From contig WQWD01000036.1 of NCBI GenBank assembly GCA_009785545.1, forward strand, positions 1 to 12,877: a stretch of 12,877 nucleotides of DNA, given 5' to 3'. Of this stretch, positions 7,686 to 12,877 are shown in pieces. Position 1 is the first letter of the stretch. Every line of letters begins with the position of its first letter. The translations under genes were made by a program, and so were the position numbers. Under the pieces are notes generated by a model, which saw only the letters and a program-made list of their open reading frames with translations, was not told the origin of the DNA and did not search any database. Origin of the DNA: Treponema sp. GTDB taxonomy: Bacteria; Spirochaetota; Spirochaetia; Treponematales; Breznakiellaceae.

Positions 7686-8189
7686 TCACTCCTGAAGCAA
7701 CTCCCGGATCACTTCCAGTTGGTTACGAAGCTCTGTAATCTGTCGGGTTTGCGCTGTATTTTCGGTTTGTAATCTTGTAACCTGCAAAGAAATATTATCT
7801 CTTTCGTTTTGAATGGTTATTATTCTGTTTTCTCTTTCTGTAACTCTTTGTTCCAGCGCTCTGTTTTCGTTCGCCAAAGAATTAACCCTTACTTCGCTTT
7901 CGGAAAGAAGACGTGATTGATTTGCATCGCCGGCAGTAAGTCTGTCAATTGTTCTTTGCATTTCGTTAATCGTGGATTCCAATTGGGCAATGGTTCTCTG
8001 CAATTGCTCGACAGTTACTTCAGAATCCTCTGCGGGATCTGTTCTAAACGATGTTAGAAAATTACCCGCAAGCGTTAATGGATTTTCGTAAAAGTGATTT
8101 ACCAGAAAAAAACCTGCGCATAAAACAACAGTAATAATTATTAAAGCCAAAACTCCATTCTTTTTTTTAGCCCTTGTCTTTTTTCTCAT
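7686..8189 (-). CDS. Small membrane-anchored coiled-coil protein
   Basis: I recognise no named family. The 167-aa product starts with a basic stretch (M-R-K-K-T-R-A-K-K-K), then one hydrophobic segment at about 12-32, then an acidic linker (D-P-A-E-D-S-E) and a long heptad-rich coiled coil from about 58 to 166, rich in L, I, E, Q, R and N. The positive-inside rule predicts a type II inner-membrane protein with the coiled coil in the periplasm. Its last residues (I-T-E-L-R-N-Q-L-E-V-I-R-E-L-L) closely resemble those of the upstream coiled-coil protein (I-A-E-L-D-A-Q-L-A-A-I-R-Q-F-L), so the two may be paralogues that pair through these ends. The gene lies 51 nt downstream of that gene, with a clear Shine-Dalgarno GGGGGA about 5 nt before the ATG, and is the last gene of the parC operon. 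Confidence 0.8.
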   Translation of the reverse strand: MRKKTRAKKKNGVLALIIITVVLCAGFFLVNHFYENPLTLAGNFLTSFRTDPAEDSEVTVEQLQRTIAQLESTINEMQRTIDRLTAGDANQSRLLSESEVRVNSLANENRALEQRVTERENRIITIQNERDNISLQVTRLQTENTAQTRQITELRNQLEVIRELLQE

Positions 8190-8240
8190 ATTGTTCCCCC
8201 TTTTTAAATAGACTTGTTTGGAAAACCTCTTAACTCCCGA

Positions 8241-9323
8241 TTAGTTTTCCAGTAGAAATTGACGTATTGCCGCTAACTGAGCATCGAGCTCGGCAATTCG
8301 TTGTTCCAGTGACACTATTTCCCCTTGCAATGAGGCAATCGTACTGTCCCGTGCGGCAATTGTGCCGTCTCTTGCGGCAACAGTTTGATTTAACGTATTA
8401 CGTTGTGTTTCCAAAGATACTATCGAGCTGTCTCTGGCAGCGATTGTTTGGTTTAACGTAGTTTGGTGAGTTTCCAAAGATGTAATTGTGCCGTCTCTGG
8501 CGGCAATGGTTTGGTTTAACGTATCCCTTAGAGTTTCTAAAGATGTAATCGTGCCGTCTCTGGCGGCAATGGTTTGATCTCGCATATCGACATCAGCTTC
8601 GAGAGATTCAATCGTTATCTGCAAATTATTGATAGTGTATTCTTGTTCCGCAACAAGTATAATTAAATCAAGCTGTCTTCTGGCATCATCAATCAGAGTA
8701 TCGGCAAAGTCAAGCAGTTGATGGTAAAAAGTTCTTCTTGATTGAAAAGCGCTTGAAGCCGCAAAAGTGTCCATGTTTAAAAAATTGCGTAACTCCAAAA
8801 CTTTTTCCGCCGCCGGATCAAATTGAACTTCCTGAATTAAAGCGCTGACTGTCATAAGCCCGCCGGAAATTAATGCGTCTATGGCGTTTACCCTGTCTTG
8901 TTCTGTCGCTAAATGTTCCAGTTCTCTCATTGCTGAGGCGAGTTCATCAGAGGTTTCCTGTTGAACGCCGATTAATCCGATGTCATAACCTGCCACCCCT
9001 GTTCTTATCTGAATGTTTCTTTGACTGTTTAAGTGAACTAAAATAAACGCACCCGCAGCCAGTACAATAATGGCGGCTATGTTTACAGCCAATGGAAAAA
9101 AAGCACCGCTTTTTTTTGCGTTAATCGATTTTTTCCTGCCGTCTTTTCCATGACCTTGAGCTTTTTCCAAAAGATGGAGGCGATTTTTTTCTGCTATGCC
9201 GTTAATTTGGCTAAGTATTTCTTGTTGTTCTTCGACAGAAATACCTGACGCTTTGTCTAAAATAATTTCATTTTCGTCAGTGTGTTGATTAAAGTGTTCG
9301 TTAACGTGCTCGTTATTTGTCAT
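8241..9323 (-). CDS. Membrane-anchored coiled-coil protein with 21-residue repeats
   Basis: No named family recognised. The 360-aa product has a hydrophilic N-terminal region (1-73, ending in a basic K-rich patch), one membrane segment at about 74-97, a helical region (about 105-225), a coiled coil from about 226, and a tandem 21-residue repeat at 250-312 (Q-T-I-A-A-R-D-G-T-I-T-S-L-E-T...), followed by a degenerate fourth copy and a C-terminal heptad segment to 360. Twenty-one residues is three heptads, so the repeat can lengthen a coiled coil without breaking its register. Topology is probably N-in with the repeats periplasmic. The ATG overlaps the parC stop (ATGA) and has an excellent Shine-Dalgarno AAGGAG (9334-9329) inside parC, so it is translated in step with parC. 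The role is unknown. Confidence 0.82.
   Translation of the reverse strand: MTNNEHVNEHFNQHTDENEIILDKASGISVEEQQEILSQINGIAEKNRLHLLEKAQGHGKDGRKKSINAKKSGAFFPLAVNIAAIIVLAAGAFILVHLNSQRNIQIRTGVAGYDIGLIGVQQETSDELASAMRELEHLATEQDRVNAIDALISGGLMTVSALIQEVQFDPAAEKVLELRNFLNMDTFAASSAFQSRRTFYHQLLDFADTLIDDARRQLDLIILVAEQEYTINNLQITIESLEADVDMRDQTIAARDGTITSLETLRDTLNQTIAARDGTITSLETHQTTLNQTIAARDSSIVSLETQRNTLNQTVAARDGTIAARDSTIASLQGEIVSLEQRIAELDAQLAAIRQFLLEN
8388..8576 (-). repeat. Three in-frame 63-bp tandem repeats
   Basis: Three near-identical 63-bp units encode the 21-residue coiled-coil repeat, with a partial fourth unit extending to about 8319. Units 1 and 2 are the most alike, which suggests recent duplication. 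Copy number may vary between strains by slippage or recombination. Confidence 0.85.
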
Positions 9324-11266
9324 GTTTTCTCCTTGCCGGAAGTTTTCACAAGGTTTTTAACCTTTTCTACTTCTTTATTTACAAGGCGTATACCGCCCGC
9401 TTTAAGACCTCTTACATTGTAACTTTGCGCTTTAAATTCTTCTAAAAGAATTTTTAATCTTGGTTTTGGCACATATTTTAGAGCAAAAGTAAATTTTGCA
9501 CGGGTGTCTATATGTAAAATTGACGCGCCGTCAGGAACCAAAAAGTAATCCTTGTTCATTATCCAGCCTTCGATTATAAAACGTTTAATGTACGGGAAAC
9601 CGTCGCTTTTATCTTTGTAGATAATTGTAAAAATAGTTTTTGCCAGAATGTCTTTATCGGCGACACCTATCCATAAAGCGTCAGCGCCTACAAACGCTTT
9701 TTCGGGAAGATCCATAACTGTATACATTCCGTTTTTGCGAATTGCAAGGATTCTGTCAAAGGGTGATACTTCGGCGATTTTGCCGCCGGAAACATTCGTG
9801 CCAAGATAGCCGGACTTTGGATCGTATTTAAGATCGACATCACGTTTAACAACTTCTTTGGCAACAACTTTGTCAAAACTGCCGACGATGGTTTTTCTCT
9901 TTCCTCCGCCGATTTCTTCGTTTGCTTTTATTTTAGCGATTATGCCTTTAAGATACGAAACGGAGTACGCTACAATATTTTTAAGGTGCGCATTTATTTC
10001 CTTTATACGTGCGTTTATCTGATCCATCTCGTCTCTGGCTTTATTAATGTCGTATAACGAAATGCGGCGGATTGGGATTCGCAATAGGTGTTCGACATCA
10101 TCGGCGGACACTCCTCTAGAACCTATCTCTTTGGCAAACGGTTTAAAACCGGCGATTACAGCATCCTGAACGCCTTTTGCAGTTTTCATTTTTTCGATTG
10201 CTTTGTAAATTCGCTCCTCGATAAAAATCCGTTCCAATGTACGCAGGTGAAGCTTCTGCTGAAGTTCCTTTTTTTCGAGTTCAAGTTCGTTAGTTAAAAT
10301 TTTAACAAGCTGCTTTGCGTGATACCTGATTACTTCGTTAACTGTCATTACAGTTGGAAGCCCGTTTTTAATCACCAGCAAATTAACGGAGATTGACTGC
10401 TCACATTCTGTAAACGCAAAAAGAGCGTCAATTGTTTCTTCTGCGTAAACACCCCTTGCAAGTTTTATTTCGATTTCAACTTTATCGGTTGTGTAATCAT
10501 TTATTCCTTGTATTTTTAATCTGCCTGCCCTTGCCGCAGTTTCGATACTGTTTATAATGCTTTCGGTTGTAGAGCCAACTGGAAGCTCGGTTATCAAAAT
10601 ACGTTTTGGATCGGAAGTATCGAGTTTTGCACGAACCAAAACCTTGCCGTTTCCGCCCTCGTAGCCGGAAACATCGACATAACCGCCTGTTGGAAAATCA
10701 GGGTAGACCTCAAATTTTTTGCCGCCGAGGCAAGAGATTTCCGCTTCAATAATTTCGATAGTATTGTGCGGCAGAATCTTCGTGGACATTCCAACAGCGA
10801 TTCCTTCCACGCCAAGCGCCAATACGACAGGAATTTTTGCGGGAAACAATACAGGTTCTTTGTTGCGCCCATCGTAAGAGGAAGCCCATTCCGTCAATTT
10901 GGGGTTGTAAAAAATATCCTTCGCCAGCGGAGTTACTCTACATTCGATGTAACGGGGCGCAGAAGCATTATCTCCCGTATAAAGATTCCCAAAGTTTCCC
11001 TGTCTGTCGATAAAAAGTTCTTTGTTAGCAAGCACAACAAGCGCAGGATTTATCGAAGCTTCCCCGTGAGGGTGGTATTTCATACAATGGCCGGTTACAT
11101 TGGCAACTTTGTGAAACTTGCCATCGTCCATCTCGAACAATGAATGAAGGATACGCCTTTGGACAGGTTTTAAGCCGTCTTCGAGGTCAGGAATAGCTCG
11201 ATCTTTGATAACATAAGAGGCGTACTCCAAAAAATTGCGGTCAAAAAGGTTTTTTACATAAGCCAT
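9320..11266 (-). CDS. parC: DNA topoisomerase IV subunit A
   Basis: ParC is the DNA-cleaving subunit of topoisomerase IV, which with ParE decatenates replicated chromosomes. The 648-aa product starts with the type IIA winged-helix domain (D-L-E-D-G-L-K-P-V-Q-R-R-I-L, 28-41). The catalytic tyrosine is Y106 in S-A-P-R-Y-I-E-C-R. The tower and coiled-coil region follows to about residue 450, then a short, degenerate C-terminal beta domain that lacks the GyrA box. The length and the R-Y-I-E form match the short ParC type of spirochaetes, chlamydiae and Bacteroidetes rather than GyrA. The quinolone-contact segment reads K-Y-H-P-H-G-E-A-S-I-N-P: E. coli GyrA S83 corresponds to Ala70, D82 to Glu69 and D87 to Pro74. 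parE is not adjacent. It leads an operon with two coiled-coil genes and has its own predicted promoter just inside element C. Confidence 0.93.
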   Translation of the reverse strand: MAYVKNLFDRNFLEYASYVIKDRAIPDLEDGLKPVQRRILHSLFEMDDGKFHKVANVTGHCMKYHPHGEASINPALVVLANKELFIDRQGNFGNLYTGDNASAPRYIECRVTPLAKDIFYNPKLTEWASSYDGRNKEPVLFPAKIPVVLALGVEGIAVGMSTKILPHNTIEIIEAEISCLGGKKFEVYPDFPTGGYVDVSGYEGGNGKVLVRAKLDTSDPKRILITELPVGSTTESIINSIETAARAGRLKIQGINDYTTDKVEIEIKLARGVYAEETIDALFAFTECEQSISVNLLVIKNGLPTVMTVNEVIRYHAKQLVKILTNELELEKKELQQKLHLRTLERIFIEERIYKAIEKMKTAKGVQDAVIAGFKPFAKEIGSRGVSADDVEHLLRIPIRRISLYDINKARDEMDQINARIKEINAHLKNIVAYSVSYLKGIIAKIKANEEIGGGKRKTIVGSFDKVVAKEVVKRDVDLKYDPKSGYLGTNVSGGKIAEVSPFDRILAIRKNGMYTVMDLPEKAFVGADALWIGVADKDILAKTIFTIIYKDKSDGFPYIKRFIIEGWIMNKDYFLVPDGASILHIDTRAKFTFALKYVPKPRLKILLEEFKAQSYNVRGLKAGGIRLVNKEVEKVKNLVKTSGKEKT

Positions 11267-11272
11267 TAGGTT

Positions 11273-11302
11273 ACTTTACAACAGAGATGGGGGGTGGGTC
11301 AA
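11273..11302 (-). promoter_or_regulatory. Predicted promoter of the parC operon
   Basis: On the minus strand TTGACC (11302-11297), an 18-nt spacer and TAAAGT (11278-11273) match 5/6 and 4/6 of consensus. The -10 ends 6 nt before the parC ATG, and there is no Shine-Dalgarno. The left end of repeat element C is 8 bp upstream of the -35 box. Confidence 0.55.
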
Positions 11303-11310
11303 TAATGTTA

Positions 11311-11580
11311 GACAATCACCGTACAAGCTCTGGCGGCGGTGGCGTGCTGCGCCCACGCTGCTCGGGAAAACTTTGCCGAAGAGTCCGCTCCAGAACCTCA
11401 GCAGAAAATAGAAAAGTCTTAAATGAATTGTAGTTGCAATGAGAATATTTTAAATTGCTGAGTTTCTTTCACGGGGAGCGGCAAAGATGTTTTCCCGGCC
11501 AGCGTGGGCGCAGCACGCCCCCGCCGCCAGAGCTTGCACGATGAGTTGACAGGTGGTGTGTTTTCTCAATTATGATTGTT
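11311..11580 (+). repeat. Inverted-repeat element C (long-core type) with tail
   Basis: The left end GACAATCACCGTACAAGCTC (11311) and a right end near 11550 form arms of about 60 bp that include GGCGTGCTGCGCCCACGCTG on both sides with few mismatches. The core (about 125 nt) is nearly identical to that of element A; where A has CTCTGCC/GGCAGAG, C has CTTTGCC/GGCAAAG. The tail TTGACAGGTGGTGTGTTTT plus CTCAATTATGATTG follows at 11546-11579. It lies between the HEPN gene's 3' end and the parC promoter. Confidence 0.88.
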
Positions 11581-11617
11581 GTTGCGCTTTATGGATGAGT
11601 CATGCGTGGTTGTAGGT

Positions 11618-12034
11618 TTAAGGGTTTTCTATTTCTTCAAACAATTCAGAGACTTCTTTTTTTAAGAAGTCTCTGATCGATTTTGCATGAGCTAAAATAA
11701 GAGACATATCATCATCAGAAAGTGATAAGCCCAGATCGTAACGGGGCTGAACGGCAAAATGTGTAATAATTGCACACTGAGATGATATGCTGGCAAACAG
11801 AGGACGGTAATTGATTGCAATTTTGCACAATTTATTTAAGTCATGCGTATAAGGAGGCTCTTCTCCAAAAAGAACGATAGCACCTTTTAAATATTTTTCT
11901 GCTGATTGCTGGCAATGAAAAGCAATCGCCGCTGTTGGAATCGGATTCATAGTAGTTGCAAGGTGTTCGGCAACTGCCATATCACCTTCTGCAAGAATCC
12001 GCCATTCTTTTGGTGTATTTGTTTGGCTAACCAT
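11618..12034 (-). CDS. HEPN-domain protein (partner of the MNT nucleotidyltransferase)
   Basis: HEPN proteins are small all-alpha proteins, often RNases or toxins, and many are encoded next to a minimal nucleotidyltransferase. The 138-aa product is an almost complete single HEPN domain: A-F-H-C-Q-Q-S-A-E-K-Y-L-K (38-50), P-P-Y-T-H-D-L-N-K-L (60-69) and P-R-Y-D (97-100). These are the signatures of the subgroup with the T-H-D-L motif. The R-x4-6-H active-site motif of RNase-type HEPN toxins is not seen, so nuclease activity cannot be assumed. The ATG overlaps the end of the upstream MNT gene by 8 bp and has AGGA 3 nt upstream, so the two are translated together. Type VII toxin-antitoxin function (HepT/MntA-like) is possible but unproven. 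An alternative is a non-toxic HEPN/MNT complex of unknown substrate. Confidence 0.85.
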   Translation of the reverse strand: MVSQTNTPKEWRILAEGDMAVAEHLATTMNPIPTAAIAFHCQQSAEKYLKGAIVLFGEEPPYTHDLNKLCKIAINYRPLFASISSQCAIITHFAVQPRYDLGLSLSDDDMSLILAHAKSIRDFLKKEVSELFEEIENP

Positions 12035-12380
12035 AAATCCTAATACCGTCCCTATTCACTTTTCGTTCCAATGTTATGTGATTAAGCCGTTCCATAAAAG
12101 TGCTTTTCTTTTTTGCAATTATATCAACTGCCGAATCCATTACAGGAATTATTGCCAGTCGTATTTGTAAACCTGCGTCAATATCACGCATTTGAACGTC
12201 ATCTTTTAAAACAACGTATAAATCCAAGTCAGAATCTTTATGTGGTGTACCATAGGCATACGAACCAAAAAGATAGATTTGTTCTACCGGGACTGTGTTG
12301 ATTATGAGGTCTTTTATTTTATCCAGTTCTGCCCGAACCACCATGGGGGAAGCTGCAGGCTCGATACTTGTAATATCCAT
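12027..12380 (-). CDS. MNT-type minimal nucleotidyltransferase
   Basis: Minimal nucleotidyltransferases have a Pol beta-like fold and transfer a nucleotide to a partner; in type VII toxin-antitoxin pairs the antitoxin MntA AMPylates the HEPN toxin. The 117-aa product has the full active-site pattern: F-G-S-Y-A-Y-G (38-44), S-D-L-D-L (50-54, D51 and D53) and a third acidic residue in A-V-D-I-I (D86). The open frame extends to 12635, but that part runs through repeat element D. I chose ATG 12380 because a perfect extended -10 (TGC-TATAAT) ends 6 nt before it and because the family normally starts near here. It is the first gene of a two-gene unit with HEPN, overlapping it by 8 bp. Confidence 0.85.
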   Translation of the reverse strand: MDITSIEPAASPMVVRAELDKIKDLIINTVPVEQIYLFGSYAYGTPHKDSDLDLYVVLKDDVQMRDIDAGLQIRLAIIPVMDSAVDIIAKKKSTFMERLNHITLERKVNRDGIRIYG

Positions 12381-12386
12381 ACTGTT

Positions 12387-12395
12387 ATTATAGCA
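12387..12395 (-). promoter_or_regulatory. Predicted extended -10 promoter of the MNT-HEPN pair
   Basis: On the minus strand TGC followed by a perfect TATAAT (12392-12387) forms an extended -10. The -35 position 17 nt upstream (12415-12410, CTACAC) is poor, as is common with extended -10 promoters. TATAAT ends 6 nt before the ATG, which predicts a leaderless transcript. Element D starts 13 bp beyond the -35 position. Confidence 0.6.
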
Positions 12396-12428
12396 CATAA
12401 AAAGACATCGTGTAGTGGGTGCGGTATC

Positions 12429-12612
12429 GACAATCACCGTACAAGCTGCGGCGGCGGTGTCTGCTCGGGAAAACTCTGGGGGAGTTCGCCTCCGAGCCTT
12501 CTTCGAAGTCTCTCTGGCGAGGAGTCCCAGAGATGTTTTCCCGATCAGCCCACCGCCGCCGCAGCTTGTACGATGTATTGACAGGTGGTGTGTTTGTGCA
12601 ATTATGGTTGTT
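12429..12612 (+). repeat. Inverted-repeat element D (short-core type) with tail
   Basis: The left end GACAATCACC is followed by CGTACAAGCTGCGGCGGCGG, which pairs perfectly over 22 bp with its complement at about 12552-12573. A second pair, CTCTGGG/CCCAGAG, lies inside, and the loop contains TTCTTCGAAG as in element B. The tail TTGACAGGTGGTGTGTTT plus GTGCAATTATGGTTG runs from 12578. It has the same orientation as element C, so the two bracket the MNT-HEPN pair as direct copies. Confidence 0.88.
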
Positions 12613-12667
12613 GTCTCACAGTTATGCTTGCTCACTCACAAAATGGTAAAAAAACCTCACAAAGTGC

Positions 12668-12697
12668 TTGCGCTTTTAACATGAATCATGCTACAAT
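12668..12697 (+). promoter_or_regulatory. Predicted extended -10 promoter upstream of an interrupted gene
   Basis: TACAAT (12692-12697), preceded by TGC, forms an extended -10; a weak -35, TTGCGC (12668-12673), lies 18 nt upstream. The -10 ends 6 nt before an ATG at 12704, the same geometry as at four other genes in the window. Confidence 0.5.
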
Positions 12698-12703
12698 TCA
12701 ATT

Positions 12704-12758
12704 ATGAGGCAAGAGATAACAAATTGCAGACAAATTAGCTTGTTGAATTCAAATTCTC
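12704..12758 (+). pseudogene. 5' fragment of an unidentified gene cut by an IS3-family element
   Basis: From ATG 12704 there are 18 codons (M-R-Q-E-I-T-N-C-R-Q-I-S-L-L-N-S-N-S) before the predicted IS end at 12759. Reading on into the IS gives seven more codons and a TGA at 12779-12781. The start is supported mainly by the extended -10 promoter 6 nt upstream, since no Shine-Dalgarno is present. Function cannot be guessed from 18 residues. If the rest of the gene lies beyond the IS outside the window, it is split. Alternatively this is simply a chance ORF. Confidence 0.4.
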
Positions 12759-12877
12759 TGTCAAGCCCTGAAATAGGTTGACACTTTTATGCGGCAACCC
12801 TATGCATTTTTTCTGGTGTTTCATATCCAAGGGACTTATGCGGACGGCGGGTATTATATAAATACACAGCCTGTTCC
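12759..12877 (-). mobile_element. End of an IS3-family insertion sequence
   Basis: The element end begins TGTCAAGCCCTGAAATAGG at 12759, a TG-starting terminal repeat typical of IS3-family ends, 28 bp beyond the stop codon of a transposase fragment on the minus strand. Only one end is inside the window, so the partner repeat and the target-site duplication cannot be seen. Confidence 0.7.
12787..12877 (-). CDS. IS3-family transposase, C-terminal end
   Basis: Too short for a standalone gene call: about 29 codons end at TAA 12787-12789. The translation shows E-Q-A-V-Y-L-Y-N-T-R-R-P-H-K-S-L-G-Y-E-T-P-E-K-M, read from the right edge. The Y-N-x-R-R-P-H-x-S-L-G-Y-x-T-P block is the hallmark C-terminus of the rve (DDE) integrase domain of IS3-family OrfB transposases; IS481-type elements share a similar tail. 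Catalytic residues lie outside the window, so activity cannot be judged. Confidence 0.85.
   Translation of the reverse strand, partial: EQAVYLYNTRRPHKSLGYETPEKMHRVAA

Noticed and set aside
7233..7772. Open frames across elements A and B, one containing Y-D-V-L-T-G-G-V-F
   Set aside because: The same peptide string appears in elements C (in altered form) and D only because the repeat end and its tail are conserved as DNA; the frames are neither conserved beyond it nor preceded by start signals.
8319..8576. CRISPR-like array or intergenic satellite
   Set aside because: The repeats are contiguous without spacers and keep the reading frame and heptad pattern of the coiled-coil gene.
7141..12612. 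CRISPR array or integron attC array formed by elements A-D
   Set aside because: Only four dispersed copies exist in both orientations, with long arms and no spacers or integrase; the cassette idea for C-D is kept only as a hypothesis.
12381..12635. 85-residue N-terminal extension of the MNT gene
   Set aside because: It runs through inverted-repeat element D, has no Shine-Dalgarno at its start, and the MNT fold and a strong promoter both place the start at 12380.
12240..12684. Plus-strand open frames rich in Arg, Ala and Pro over element D
   Set aside because: They are created by the GC-rich inverted repeat and overlap the MNT gene's 5' end and promoter.

Overview
This window most likely comes from a spirochaete of the Treponema type. 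Base composition is moderately AT-rich. The Mur ligase carries a C-E-Y-R-K-H signature after its P-loop that I associate with spirochaetal Mur ligases, and ParC is of the short type with Y-I-E after the catalytic tyrosine region. Organism assignment is inference from protein style; there is no rRNA gene to settle it.

Layout. (1) 1-558, minus: 5' part of a MurC-type ligase, running off the left edge, divergent from (2) an mgtE-tatD pair (635-2775, plus) whose stop and start codons share one base. Two oppositely directed promoters interlock in the 76-bp gap. (3) 2772-5257, minus: a secreted LamG-FnIII protein followed by an MBL-fold hydrolase with its own consensus promoter. (4) 5285-7141, plus: uvrC. 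(5) 7142-7676: a non-coding block with two inverted-repeat elements (A, B) lying between convergent genes. (6) 7686-11266, minus: parC followed by two single-pass membrane coiled-coil proteins that share a C-terminal motif. (7) 11311-12582: an MNT nucleotidyltransferase/HEPN pair bracketed by two more inverted-repeat elements (C, D) in the same orientation. (8) 12668-12877: a promoter and the first 18 codons of an unidentified gene, cut by the end of an IS3-family element whose transposase C-terminus reaches the right edge.

Three signals deserve attention. First, a family of four 150-240 bp inverted-repeat elements with a compensatory base-pair change, a conserved asymmetric bulge, mosaic cores and, in three copies, a conserved one-sided tail that begins with TTGACA. 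Second, five genes (murC-like, MBL hydrolase, parC, MNT, and the IS-cut gene) have a -10-like hexamer ending only 5-7 nt before the ATG, which predicts leaderless mRNAs; mgtE and the downstream genes in operons instead show Shine-Dalgarno sequences. Third, the MNT-HEPN pair sits between two direct copies of the repeat element, which suggests cassette-like mobility.

Functionally the window mixes housekeeping (cell wall, Mg2+ transport, nucleotide excision repair, topoisomerase IV) with a small accessory module and insertion scars.
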